Shown: one piece after another, positions 16,295 through 24,789 of the stretch | Numbering within the stretch: position 1 is the first letter of the stretch | Layout of the letters: each line of letters starts with the position of its first letter | Assembly: GCF_003841405.1 (NCBI RefSeq) | Contig: NZ_PXYA01000001.1 | Span: 62,001 to 126,000, forward strand | Direction: 5' to 3' | Source of the DNA: Tetragenococcus halophilus subsp. halophilus DSM 20339 | GTDB lineage: Bacteria > Bacillota > Bacilli > Lactobacillales > Enterococcaceae | Length of the DNA stretch: 64,000 nucleotides | The notes under the pieces: model-generated | Told to the model about the DNA's origin: nothing | What the model saw: the letters and a program-made list of their open reading frames with translations, nothing else | The model's database searches: none | Program-made: the position numbers and the translations under genes

Positions 16295-16307
16295 CATTTT
16301 GTGTAAG

Positions 16308-18104
16308 CTATTCTTTTTTCTCTAAAACAATATCGGTGTATAACCAGACCGTTAACAAATAATAAAGCAGATATAAGATGAAGAAGATAAGAAACGGTAA
16401 CCAAATGCCGGCATAAGGTTCGGTAATTAAAGAAGTAAACATTTTTAGACCAAATAACACATGAATAGCGCCTAAAATTCCCGGTGCTAAAAATAATACC
16501 ACAATTTCTCTTCTGATCGATTTTTTTAATAAACTCATTCGCGTACCAATTTTATTTAGCATGTTGTAACGAGCAACGTCACTGGCTGCTCCTGATAGGA
16601 TTTTAAACATCAAGCAACTCGCTAGCATTGTCAAAAAAGCGATGCCGAGGAAAAATCCCATAAACTCAAGTCCAGAGAACATTTCATTGTAGAGTGTGTA
16701 AATGTCATATTTTTGGTTCATAGAAAATTGATCTTGGGCTAAAGATGGATTTTGTTTTACATTTTCAGCAACAATTTTTCCAACAGCATCTTTTTGGGCC
16801 ATAAAATCTTTAACTTGAACAACTTGTAAGCGACTGCTTGCCTGATTAAGCTCATTAAACTCATCTGCAGCGACCATCGATATCTCTTTTCCCTGTTGCT
16901 CGGGAAGCAATAAGGTCCGTAGACTATCCATCTTAGCTTCATCATTAGCTAATTCTTCACCAGAATAAGTGGTTTTTTTAGGCGTTGTGTCATAGTAAAT
17001 CGCGTTTAAAGGTTCTTCATCAAACTGTTCTTGGTTAAAATAAACCGTATCTTCATCTTCTTTTAGCTGATAACTAAGGTCTAAAGTCGGATTTAGCTCT
17101 TCGACTTGTTTTTGATCAGCATCTTGTGCGTTATTTAAGAATAAGTCATAAGTAGAGGTTTGCTCAGTCATTTTCGGAATTTCCTTGTGAAAACCTAATC
17201 CGACAGTTAACGCGCCTAGTGCTAAAGCGAAAATGATCGATACCATCGAAAGCATTTTAGTATAGTCTTGAATACGAAAGCTTAACTGCGATAATGTAAA
17301 GTTATTTAAATTTTTCAGTCTTAATTTATCGGAGCGTTTCAAAAGATTTAAACCAAAAATCATGACAGAATGAAAAACGAAATAGCTTCCTAATACAATT
17401 GTAAATAAAGCGATGATTAGCGCGAGTAAACCAATCTTGTCAACACTATTCATCATGTAATAGCCAATTCCGAGTAAGACCAGCCCACTGATGGCTTCTA
17501 GGGCTAATACTACTGGCTTACGTCGTGAGGCAGTCGGCATTTCGTTTGCTTTTAATAAAGATAAAATCGGCTTTCTGACGATTGAAGAAGCGTTAATTGT
17601 CGCGGCCAATAAAAATAAGATCGTAAAAAAGATTAATGTAAGAAGGAGCGCTTTAGCGCTGAAGGCGGAAAAATTTGTTACTTGAATGTCCAGTTGATTG
17701 GTCAAAAGTTTGCTTACAATAGAGGACAATCCAACACCTATAATAGCGCCTAGAAGTGTTGCCCAAAGACCGATAATAAACGTTTCGATAAAAATCAGCA
17801 GAGCGATTTTACGTTGTTTAGCGCCTAACATCATAAACATCGCATAGTCTTTTTGTCGCATACTCATCAAAAAAGAATTGGCATATAAAATATAAACTAA
17901 GGTGATAATACCAAGCAAAACAGAGCCTAGCTGAAAAATAATACCTGTCATAGCTACAGGAGAATTACTTGATAAAAAAGCATCGTTACTTGCCATAGAT
18001 TGAAACATATAAAATATTCCTGCGGCAATCATTAGTCCAGAAAAAAGAACTGCGTAATCGCGCCAGCGTCCTTTAAGTCCAGTCAGTGATAATTTTAAAA
18101 GCAT
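16308..18104 (-). CDS. FtsX-like ABC transporter permease (BceB-type)
   Basis: A 598-residue permease with ten predicted membrane segments and one large extracellular domain (about residues 300-480, opening near 'KEIPKMTEQTSTYDLFL') between helices. This is the layout of BceB/VraG-type permeases that protect against cell-wall-active peptides such as bacitracin. The N-terminal 'RQKDYAMFMMLGAKQRKIA' and C-terminal 'YNMLNKIGTRMSLLKKSIRREI' are FtsX-domain motifs. It lies 13 bases downstream of its ATPase gene, with AGGAGGTG before the ATG. Unlike the system at 30.6-35.1 kb, no dedicated kinase/regulator pair is adjacent. Confidence 0.9.
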   Translation of the reverse strand: MLLKLSLTGLKGRWRDYAVLFSGLMIAAGIFYMFQSMASNDAFLSSNSPVAMTGIIFQLGSVLLGIITLVYILYANSFLMSMRQKDYAMFMMLGAKQRKIALLIFIETFIIGLWATLLGAIIGVGLSSIVSKLLTNQLDIQVTNFSAFSAKALLLTLIFFTILFLLAATINASSIVRKPILSLLKANEMPTASRRKPVVLALEAISGLVLLGIGYYMMNSVDKIGLLALIIALFTIVLGSYFVFHSVMIFGLNLLKRSDKLRLKNLNNFTLSQLSFRIQDYTKMLSMVSIIFALALGALTVGLGFHKEIPKMTEQTSTYDLFLNNAQDADQKQVEELNPTLDLSYQLKEDEDTVYFNQEQFDEEPLNAIYYDTTPKKTTYSGEELANDEAKMDSLRTLLLPEQQGKEISMVAADEFNELNQASSRLQVVQVKDFMAQKDAVGKIVAENVKQNPSLAQDQFSMNQKYDIYTLYNEMFSGLEFMGFFLGIAFLTMLASCLMFKILSGAASDVARYNMLNKIGTRMSLLKKSIRREIVVLFLAPGILGAIHVLFGLKMFTSLITEPYAGIWLPFLIFFILYLLYYLLTVWLYTDIVLEKKE

Positions 18105-18117
18105 TTGTGTTCACCTC

Positions 18118-18870
18118 CTATTGTTCTAAAGTTCCTAGAATCTTTAATATTTGTCTATAAAAACTTTCTCGACTTTGGTCGTTTCTTTTGACTTCTTGTT
18201 GGATGACACCATCTTGGATAAATAAAATCCGTTTACAGTAACTAGCAGAAAAAGGATCGTGGGTTACAAGTAAGATGGAAATCTGGTCATTTTGATTTAA
18301 TTCTTTCATGGTGTCCAGCAAATCACGTGAACTTTGCGAATCAAGAGCGCCCGTAGGTTCATCACCTAATAAGATGGCAGGTTGAGTCACTAAAGCACGA
18401 GCGGCGGCTACCCGTTGTTTTTGCCCACCAGAAATTTCTGCTGGGTACTTTTCTAAAATGGCATCAATTGATAATCGCTGCGCGATTTGATTTACTCTTT
18501 TTTTGATTTCCTTAGCGTTAACACCTTGAAGTGAAAGGGGGACCGCAATATTCTCAGAAGCCGTTAGATTTTCTAAAAGGTTAAATTCTTGAAAGATAAA
18601 TCCTATTTCTTGACTACGAAAATCCGCAATCTGGTTACCCTTTAGTTTTGTGACGTCATTTCCGTCGATGGTGATTGTTCCATCTGTTGGTTTATCAAGC
18701 GTGGCTAATAAATTTAACAAGGTCGATTTACCCGAACCAGAAGGGCCCATAATACCGATAAATTCTCCTTTTTCCACAGTAAAAGAAAGTTGTTTTAACG
18801 CCTCAGTTTGTTCTCCTTGCGCTTTACCATAAACTTTTCTCAAATCTTGTGCATCGACAATTTTTTCCAT
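18118..18870 (-). CDS. ABC transporter ATP-binding protein (BceA-type)
   Basis: ATPase subunit of the Bce-type exporter. Walker A 'GPSGSGKSTLLN' lies near residue 41, the Q-loop in 'EIGFIFQEFNLL', the signature 'SGGQKQRVAAARAL', Walker B 'AILLGDEPTGALDS' and the H-loop His in 'LLVTHDPFS'. This belongs to the MacB/LolD/BceA branch. I choose ATG 18870, since GAGGAGG is 8 bases upstream; the ATG at 18876 would leave only 2 bases. All catalytic residues are present. A short direct repeat about 190 bases upstream could be a regulator-binding site. Confidence 0.9.
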   Translation of the reverse strand: MEKIVDAQDLRKVYGKAQGEQTEALKQLSFTVEKGEFIGIMGPSGSGKSTLLNLLATLDKPTDGTITIDGNDVTKLKGNQIADFRSQEIGFIFQEFNLLENLTASENIAVPLSLQGVNAKEIKKRVNQIAQRLSIDAILEKYPAEISGGQKQRVAAARALVTQPAILLGDEPTGALDSQSSRDLLDTMKELNQNDQISILLVTHDPFSASYCKRILFIQDGVIQQEVKRNDQSRESFYRQILKILGTLEQ

Positions 18871-19059
18871 GTTCATTTCCTCCTCATAGTTTTTCTTTCG
18901 TATTTAGGATGTCAATTTCTTTGACTGGTTCATAAGTTGTCACGCTTCTTTTTTGTTTTAAGTACAATTCCAACCAAAAATTTTTGCAAAAGATTTCCTC
19001 CCTGTTATTTGATGATAGACTTATCTTAATAAGAGAAACTTTCGAATCTTTTTCGTAAA

Positions 19060-19078
19060 TCTTACAAAAGTCTTACAA
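19060..19078 (-). promoter_or_regulatory. 11-bp-spaced direct repeat, candidate response-regulator site
   Basis: TCTTACAA occurs at 19060-19067 and 19071-19078, one helical turn apart (TTGTAAGA on the minus strand). OmpR-family regulators bind direct repeats with this spacing. It lies upstream of the leftward Bce-type operon. Confidence 0.4.
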
Positions 19079-19080
19079 TA

Positions 19081-19128
19081 CAAAAATACTCCATAATGAT
19101 TAGCTTGCTTCTCTAATCATTATGGAGT
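19081..19128 (-). terminator. Intrinsic terminator of the HxlR-type regulator gene
   Basis: A perfect 16 bp stem (19088-19103 with 19113-19128, 9-base loop). On the minus strand the stem is followed by ATTTTTGT. Confidence 0.85.
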
Positions 19129-19141
19129 TAGTAATGTTTTT

Positions 19142-19513
19142 TTACATCTCTATAAAACCGTCATAATCCCTTAATAAAGTAACATCTTCGCCATCTGTTT
19201 GTGCTTGTTTAATCCGTTTTTCTCCCCAAATAGACATGGAAACTAGAATATCTCGTAATGTCTTTCCTTCTTCTGTTAAAGCGTAGACGACTTTAGGGGG
19301 AACTTGGTTATAAACTTCTCGAGCAATAATCTGATCTTTTTCCAACTCTCTAAGTTGTTGTGTTAGCATTTTTTGCGTAACGTTAGGGAGCTTTCTTTTT
19401 AATTCTCCTGAGCGTAAGGGTCCATGTCCTAAATTACATAATATAATAGGTTTCCATTTTCCACCGATAACATCTAAAGTAGCCTCAATGCCCATTTGAT
19501 ATATTTTACTCAT
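19142..19513 (-). CDS. HxlR-family winged-helix regulator
   Basis: A 123-residue MarR-like regulator of the HxlR/DUF24 type. 'VIGGKWKPIILCNLGHGPLR' (about residues 15-34) is the family hallmark, followed by 'MLTQQLRELEKDQIIAREVY' as recognition helix and wing. A Cys in 'ILCNLG' (about residue 26) could be a redox or electrophile sensor, though the sensing Cys of YodB-type proteins lies nearer the N-terminus. It is divergent from an old-yellow-enzyme gene and probably controls it, as HxlR regulators commonly govern adjacent quinone or flavin reductases. Confidence 0.88.
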   Translation of the reverse strand: MSKIYQMGIEATLDVIGGKWKPIILCNLGHGPLRSGELKRKLPNVTQKMLTQQLRELEKDQIIAREVYNQVPPKVVYALTEEGKTLRDILVSMSIWGEKRIKQAQTDGEDVTLLRDYDGFIEM

Positions 19514-19554
19514 GATAAATCCTCTTTTCTTCCAATAGGAACTTTTTGGTATCT

Positions 19555-19604
19555 ATAGCACTTTATAGTGCGTACTTACGTATTCTTCTTCGTAGATTTA
19601 TACT
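19555..19604 (+). promoter_or_regulatory. Divergent promoter/operator region of the HxlR / OYE pair
   Basis: GCACT-TTAT-AGTGC forms a short palindrome near 19558-19571 and GTACTTACGTA follows directly. A -10-like TATACT is at 19599-19604 reading toward the flavin oxidoreductase. No good -35 sits upstream, consistent with a regulated promoter. Confidence 0.4.
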
Positions 19605-19659
19605 AACATATGTAAAGCAAAAGAAAAGAGCTTTGCTAAAAAATAAGGAGTGTTGAACT

Positions 19660-20847
19660 ATGGCAGATTATCAATTTTTAGAACCTTTACAATTTAACAA
19701 TGGCATCACCTTAAAGAATAAAATAGTCATGGCACCTATGACTACAATGTCTAGCTTTTATAATGGCAAGATTACGCAAGATGAGCTTAATTATTTTGCT
19801 GCTAGAGCTGGAGGTCCAGGTATGATTGTCACTTCAGTAGCTAATGTTTCTGATAATGGAAAAGGTTTTGAAGGCGAACTTTCTGTAGCACACGATGAAA
19901 TGCTACCAGGGTTAAAAAACCTAGCAGCTACGATCAAAAAGGATGGCGCAAAGGCGATTTTGCAGATTTTTAATGCAGGTAGAAAATCAACCTCACAAGT
20001 GTTGCGGGGAGAAACCCCTGTAAGTGCTAGTGCGATTGCAGCAGAATTTCCTCCAGGTTTGGAAACACCACGAGCATTAGAACAAGAAGAAGTTGAACAA
20101 ATCATTAAAAACTTTGGAGCTGCTACAAGAAGAGCCATTCAAGCGGGTTTTGATGGTGTGGAATTACATGGAGCAAATACTTATTTGTTACAACAATTTT
20201 ATTCTGCCAATTCTAACCAACGTTCTGATGAATGGGGCGGCGATCGAGAAAAACGTTTGAGATTTCCACTTGCGGTTATTAAAGAAGTGACGGAAACGAT
20301 CGAAAAGTATGCAACAGATCCATTTTTATTAGGTTATAGAATTTCACCAGAAGAAGTTGAAACGCCAGGTATTCGTTTAGAAGATACTTTATATCTTGCC
20401 GAAACAATTAAAAAGCAAGTGGATTATATTCATCTATCTATGGGAAGTTACAAACGTACGTCATTAAATGATGAAACAGACACGACGCCTATTTTGAAAA
20501 AATTTGCGGAAAAAATCGCCAACGAAATTCTGCTTATCGGCGTAGGTTCGGTTGAACTTCCGAAAGATGCTGAAGAAATGATAGACGGCGGCGCTGACTT
20601 AGTGGCTATTGGTCGTGAACTTTTACGTGAACCCCGTTGGGTAGAAAAAGTAATGATGGGCGATGAAGCAAGCATTCGTACGACAATGAGTTTTGCAGAT
20701 ATGGAAGAATTAGGCATTTCAGGAGCTATGCAAACTTATTTGAAAGAATCATTTGGCAGTGTAATGAACTTTACACCTGATGGCAAAAAAGCAGAAAATT
20801 ACCAAAACCAAGCGGCTCCAATGGAAGGTTTTGAAAAGAAACTGTAA
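19660..20847 (+). CDS. NADH-dependent flavin oxidoreductase (old yellow enzyme family)
   Basis: A 395-residue FMN enzyme with a TIM-barrel. 'NKIVMAPMTTMSS' near residue 24 begins the FMN-binding barrel. 'FDGVELHGANTYLLQQFYS' (about 165-183) carries the substrate-binding His/Asn pair, and 'NQRSDEWGGDREKRLRFPL' the family signature. 'GGADLVAIGRELLREPRW' binds the FMN phosphate. There is no C-terminal iron-sulphur or NADH domain, so it is a single-domain OYE that would reduce activated C=C bonds, quinones or nitro compounds. Control by the divergent HxlR gene is likely. Confidence 0.92.
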   Translation: MADYQFLEPLQFNNGITLKNKIVMAPMTTMSSFYNGKITQDELNYFAARAGGPGMIVTSVANVSDNGKGFEGELSVAHDEMLPGLKNLAATIKKDGAKAILQIFNAGRKSTSQVLRGETPVSASAIAAEFPPGLETPRALEQEEVEQIIKNFGAATRRAIQAGFDGVELHGANTYLLQQFYSANSNQRSDEWGGDREKRLRFPLAVIKEVTETIEKYATDPFLLGYRISPEEVETPGIRLEDTLYLAETIKKQVDYIHLSMGSYKRTSLNDETDTTPILKKFAEKIANEILLIGVGSVELPKDAEEMIDGGADLVAIGRELLREPRWVEKVMMGDEASIRTTMSFADMEELGISGAMQTYLKESFGSVMNFTPDGKKAENYQNQAAPMEGFEKKL

Positions 20848-21104
20848 GTTGAAGTAGAGGAGCTTTTATAACTAAAAAAGTTTGTTTTATGAAAGTAAAC
20901 TCCAGATATAGACTCAGTTGGTTTCCAGGGAACCTAATGAAACGTTTACTATCTTTGATTTTTCAGGGGTTAAATTATGATTTCACTCCTGTCTTTGTCC
21001 ATATCAAAAGTGTCTATTACTTATAAAATAAATGGTATAGCATCTCTAAATCTAAGCTAAATTTGAAATGCTCATACTGTGGCACTATGAAGAAGCTTAC
21101 TTCA
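20848..21104. other. Intergenic stretch, no recognisable gene
   Basis: Between the flavin oxidoreductase and the short transcription unit. An ATG at 20889 opens a frame of about 44 codons with no convincing ribosome-binding site and no family match that I recognise. I see no repeat or terminator here. Confidence 0.4.
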
Positions 21105-21309
21105 TTGAATAATCCGCTTTTGTATGCTATACTTCCTTATATAAGGAAAGAGGGATTGTTATGAACAACCCCTCAATGACAGCACCGTTTAAGACGGTGA
21201 CAGAAAACATTATTTAATTAAAAATAACCGTCGCCCTGCTAAAAATGGACCCTAGTTAATAGACACTGATAAAAAACCGTCAGTGGACCTATTATCTAGG
21301 GTCTTTTTT
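21105..21309 (+). ncRNA. Short transcription unit with strong promoter, mini-ORF and terminator
   Basis: TTGAAT (21105-21110) and TATACT (21128-21133) are 17 bases apart with an extended TG, a strong sigma-A promoter. A ribosome-binding site (GAAAGAGGG) precedes an 18-codon ORF (21161-21217; MNNPSMTAPFKTVTENII). Then comes untranslated RNA containing 'ATAACCGTCGCCCTGC', and a strong terminator ends at about 21309. The predicted RNA is about 170 nt. The layout resembles type I toxin messages of Gram-positive cocci, but the peptide is not hydrophobic. It may be a decayed toxin locus or a small RNA. Confidence 0.45.
21248..21309. terminator. Strong bipartite terminator
   Basis: GACCCTAG (21248-21255) pairs with CTAGGGTC (21296-21303). 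An inner stem AATAG-CACTGA / TCAGTG-CTATT extends it, and T6 follows. It ends the short unit and faces the 3' end of the leftward MDR gene. Confidence 0.85.
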
Positions 21310-21315
21310 ATCCAA

Positions 21316-22329
21316 CTATTCTTTATCAGCGATTTTCACAATTTGTTTACCGATATTTTCGCCACTAAATAAACCTAAAAAGGCATCAGGTGTTTGATGG
21401 AAACCATCGTAAATCGTTTCTTCAAATTTTAACTCACCGTTAGCCACTTTCTTTTCTAGTGCTTCATAAGCTTCATCAAAAGAATCTGCAAAATCAGCCA
21501 CGAGTAATCCTTGCATTTTTGCGCGAGAGTTGATCAAAAAGCGTTGGACGCGTAGACCAATGTCTTCTTCACCTTCTTTAAGATTGTAAGAAGAAATTGC
21601 ACCACAAACTGGGATACGGGCAAAAACGTTAAGTAATGGCCAAACCGCTTCAGAAATTTCACCGCCTACATTTTCATAATAAACATCGATTCCGTCAGGG
21701 CAAGTCTCTTGTAATTGTTCGCTCACATTACCTTTCTTATATTCAACCGCTGCATCATAGCCTAATGTTTCAGTGATATATTGGGCTTTTTTCTCAGAAC
21801 CAACAATACCGACCACCCGTGCACCAACACTTTTAGCTAGCTGCCCTGCAACTTGTCCTACAGCACCAGCTGCGCCTGAAACTACTACAGTTTCCCCTTT
21901 TTTGGGTTCACCGATGTGCATCATTCCAAAATAAGCCGTTAGAGCAGGCATACCTAAGACACTTAAGGCGTTACTTGGTTTTAAATGATCTGTTTGCACT
22001 TTACGTACTTCTGAAGGCTTAACGACATTATATTCTTGGAAATTCGTTGTACCTGTGACTAAATCTCCTTTAGAAAATTCATTACTATTAGATTGAACAA
22101 CTTCACTTACGGTACTTCCATATAAAGCTTTGCCCACTTCAAAAGGTGCAGAATAAGAAGGCGCATCGGACATTCTGCCACGCATATACGGATCAACTGA
22201 GAGATATAAAGTTTTGACTAATATTTCGCCTTGCCCTGCTTCAAAAACATCAATGTTTTTATACTCGAAAGTATTATCATCGGGTAAACCATTCGGACGT
22301 TCTTTTAGAATTAATTGTTCTTGTTGCAT
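21316..22329 (-). CDS. NADP-dependent oxidoreductase, PTGR/CurA-type
   Basis: A 337-residue MDR enzyme of the prostaglandin reductase / leukotriene B4 dehydrogenase / CurA group. 'LYLSVDPYMRGRMSD' near residue 46 is the group signature, 'VVVSGAAGAVGQVAGQLAKSVGARVVG' the NADPH-binding fold, and 'YYENVGGE' the conserved turn. No zinc ligands are present. GGAGGT precedes ATG 22329. The family reduces alpha,beta-unsaturated aldehydes and ketones, which fits the electrophile-defence theme of the neighbouring flavin reductase; that theme is inferred. Confidence 0.9.
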   Translation of the reverse strand: MQQEQLILKERPNGLPDDNTFEYKNIDVFEAGQGEILVKTLYLSVDPYMRGRMSDAPSYSAPFEVGKALYGSTVSEVVQSNSNEFSKGDLVTGTTNFQEYNVVKPSEVRKVQTDHLKPSNALSVLGMPALTAYFGMMHIGEPKKGETVVVSGAAGAVGQVAGQLAKSVGARVVGIVGSEKKAQYITETLGYDAAVEYKKGNVSEQLQETCPDGIDVYYENVGGEISEAVWPLLNVFARIPVCGAISSYNLKEGEEDIGLRVQRFLINSRAKMQGLLVADFADSFDEAYEALEKKVANGELKFEETIYDGFHQTPDAFLGLFSGENIGKQIVKIADKE

Positions 22330-22490
22330 TTATATTACCTCCGCTTAATATATTTTCTGTACAATAAAAGTGTAGCACGGATAATATCTGAACGTAAAAA
22401 AATTACAACCTCTTAAATGGTTTTTTATCAGGAATAAGCGTAGTATAATAAAATGGGTGAAATGAATATACCTAGTAGGAAGTGAATTAT

Positions 22491-23432
22491 ATGAAAATTA
22501 TTATAGCCGGAGCCGGAGCTATGGGAAGTCGTTTTGGGCTAATGTTACATCGTGCGAATCATGAAGTTGTTTTAGTGGATGGTTGGCAAGAACACATTGA
22601 TGCAATCAATAAAAATGGATTACAAGCTAATTTTAACGGAGAAAAAATAGTTGAAAATATTTCTGCCTATAATCAAAATGAGATTGCAAAGGTTGATTTT
22701 TCAGCAGATTTGGTGATTTTATTTACTAAAGCTATGCAGTTAGATTCCATGTTGCAATCTATTAATAGTCTTTTACATGAAGATACGAAGGTACTTTGTC
22801 TACTAAACGGCATTGGTCATGAAGATATGATTAAAAAATATGTACCTTATCAAAATATTTTCTTAGGAAATACTATGTGGACTTCCGGTCTGCAAGGCCC
22901 AGGAAAAGTGAAACTATTTGGCGATGGTTCGATTGACTTACAAAACTTAGCACAAGGCCAAGAACAAGCAGCCAATACAATTGTTGAGGCATTGAACCGA
23001 GCTGATTTAAATGCAAAGTATTCTTCTAATATTTTGTCCTCTATTTATAAAAAGGCATGTGTGAATGGAAGTGTCAATGGACTATGCACTGTTTTAGAAT
23101 GTAACATCGCTAGTCTTGGTGCAAGCAGTTACGCCAACATTATTATTTCTCAAATTGTCGATGAATTTATCGCAATTGCTAACGCACAAAATATTTTCCT
23201 AGACAAAGACGAAGTTTTAACACAAATAAAATCAAGTTTTGATCCAGAAACAATAGGTTTACATTATCCATCAATGTATCAGGATTTAATCGATAATAAA
23301 CGTTTAACTGAGATCGACTATATTAATGGCGTGATTGTTAGAAAAGGAAAACAATACCAAATACCAACGCCTTATTGTAACTTTTTAACAGAATTGATTC
23401 ATTCCAAAGAGGAAATTTTAGGTGTTAGTTAA
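22491..23432 (+). CDS. Ketopantoate reductase family protein (PanE/ApbA-like)
   Basis: A 313-residue NADPH-dependent reductase. The N-terminal Rossmann motif 'IIAGAGAMGSRFG' starts at residue 3. 'LFTKAMQLDSML' and 'CLLNGIGHEDMIKKYVP' are typical, and the C-terminal helical domain has 'YKKACVNGSVNGLCTVL' with the catalytic Lys region, plus 'YPSMYQDL'. ApbA/PanE enzymes make pantoate for coenzyme A, but paralogues are common and no other pantothenate gene is nearby. ATG 22491 follows an AGGAAGTG site; an upstream GTG lies inside that site. A TATAAT at 22444 is the probable -10. Confidence 0.85.
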   Translation: MKIIIAGAGAMGSRFGLMLHRANHEVVLVDGWQEHIDAINKNGLQANFNGEKIVENISAYNQNEIAKVDFSADLVILFTKAMQLDSMLQSINSLLHEDTKVLCLLNGIGHEDMIKKYVPYQNIFLGNTMWTSGLQGPGKVKLFGDGSIDLQNLAQGQEQAANTIVEALNRADLNAKYSSNILSSIYKKACVNGSVNGLCTVLECNIASLGASSYANIIISQIVDEFIAIANAQNIFLDKDEVLTQIKSSFDPETIGLHYPSMYQDLIDNKRLTEIDYINGVIVRKGKQYQIPTPYCNFLTELIHSKEEILGVS

Positions 23433-23525
23433 AAATAAGATTATCAGAATAATTAAAAAATTTGATTTAGCAGCAATGGTATACAAGGACTAATAGTTAA
23501 AATGGAAGAATTTTCAAAAAATAGC

Positions 23526-23554
23526 TTGACAAAGTTTTGACTATTCTCTATACT
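23526..23554 (+). promoter_or_regulatory. Consensus sigma-A promoter of the methionine T-box operon
   Basis: TTGACA (23526-23531) and TATACT (23549-23554) with exactly 17 bases between them, immediately upstream of the T-box leader. Confidence 0.85.
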
Positions 23555-23560
23555 AATTTG

Positions 23561-23842
23561 CAAATCACAGATAAAGCGATAATAGAGAAGAGTAACTATT
23601 GCGTTTGTTAAAGAGAGCCCGGATGGTGTGAAAGGGTGCAAATAAATTTAGTGAAGATGAGCTCTAAGCTTTTTGTTCAGTTAGCGCTGAATAAACGGGA
23701 AAGCAGCCGATATACTGCCGGGTATCATGCGTACCGTTGAGATATTGGCTGTGAGGTCGATATGAATAAGGGTGGTAACACGAAAAGTCTTCGTCCCTTT
23801 GTTTATTAGAAATAATAAGCAAAGGGATGGAGATTTTTTTTT
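23561..23842 (+). ncRNA. T-box riboswitch leader, methionine specifier
   Basis: The leader shows the T-box core AGGGTGGTAACACG at 23769-23782, the region that pairs with the tRNA acceptor end. Upstream, stem I begins near AGAGAGC (about 23612) and closes with GCTCT at 23661-23665. The putative specifier is ATG at 23657-23659, just before the closing strand, so uncharged tRNA-Met is the expected ligand. A terminator (GTCCCTTTG / CAAAGGGAT, then T8) ends at about 23842. Downstream are a methionine-binding lipoprotein, an SAH nucleosidase and a methionine-synthase-like enzyme, which supports the Met assignment. Confidence 0.93.
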
Positions 23843-23924
23843 ATCTCTAAAAACATATAAGGGGGAAGAATTTGCTTGTTTGTTGGCGTATCATTAGTTG
23901 TTTAAACATTAAGGAAGGTGACAC

Positions 23925-24788
23925 ATGAAAAAAATAAGTTTATATATAGGTGCAACAATTTTTTTACTGCTTTTAGGTGCTTGTGGAAATAGTGGGTCTG
24001 CAGAACAAGAGGGTGCACAGCAAAATGATGGTGTTGTTCATATCAGTTCAGTAGATTCGGATGCGGAAGTTTGGGATTATATCGCAAACTCAGATGCAGC
24101 CCAAGAGGCGGGACTTGAAATTGAGGTAACAGAAATCACAGGAGGAACACAGTCCAATAATGCTGTGGCAGATGGCGATGTAGACGCGAATGCTTTTCAG
24201 TCTATTGAATATTTAAAAAGTTATAACGAAGAAAGTGAAACAAATTTAATTCCTATAGCGACAACTTATATGGAACCTATGGGATTATACTCAGACAAGT
24301 ATGATTCTGTGGAAGATCTTCCTAATGGTGCTCAGGTAGCGCTAGCAGATAATCCAGCAAATACCGCACGAGGATTGCGCCTATTAGAATCGGCTGGATT
24401 GATTACACTAGAAGAGGACTTTGATGATGGGCTGGGTACACCTGATGATATTGCAGAAAATCTTAAAAATCTCGAGTTTAGCTTAATTGATGATCTGACG
24501 GGCCCTCGTGTTTTATCTGATTTGGATTTAATTCCAATCAGTAACACGGTCGCACTTGAAGGGGGGCTAAATGTATTAGAAGATGCTATTTATCATGAAG
24601 AAGTTAATGATGACAATAAAGGGAATTTTAACATTATTGCAGTCCAAGAAGGAAGAGAAGATGAAGAAGATCTGCAAAAGCTAGGAGAAATCTATCATGA
24701 CCCTGAAATCCAAGAGTATATAGATGAAGAATTTGAAGGTACCAAAGTAGAAGTAGACGAATCAATTGATGAAGTTTGGGGGGAATAA
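23925..24788 (+). CDS. metQ: MetQ/NlpA-family methionine-binding lipoprotein
   Basis: A 287-residue extracytoplasmic substrate-binding lipoprotein. The signal sequence ends in the lipobox 'LLGAC' with the lipidated Cys at residue 20. 'DANAFQSIEYLKSYNEE' and 'GLYSDKYDSVEDLPNGAQVALADNPANTARGLRLLESAGLI'-type segments match the MetQ periplasmic-binding fold. Under a Met T-box it should bind D/L-methionine and deliver it to a MetNI transporter, but no metN or metI gene is adjacent. It is the first gene of the operon and its stop is one base from the next start. Confidence 0.9.
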   Translation: MKKISLYIGATIFLLLLGACGNSGSAEQEGAQQNDGVVHISSVDSDAEVWDYIANSDAAQEAGLEIEVTEITGGTQSNNAVADGDVDANAFQSIEYLKSYNEESETNLIPIATTYMEPMGLYSDKYDSVEDLPNGAQVALADNPANTARGLRLLESAGLITLEEDFDDGLGTPDDIAENLKNLEFSLIDDLTGPRVLSDLDLIPISNTVALEGGLNVLEDAIYHEEVNDDNKGNFNIIAVQEGREDEEDLQKLGEIYHDPEIQEYIDEEFEGTKVEVDESIDEVWGE

Positions 24789-24789
24789 A

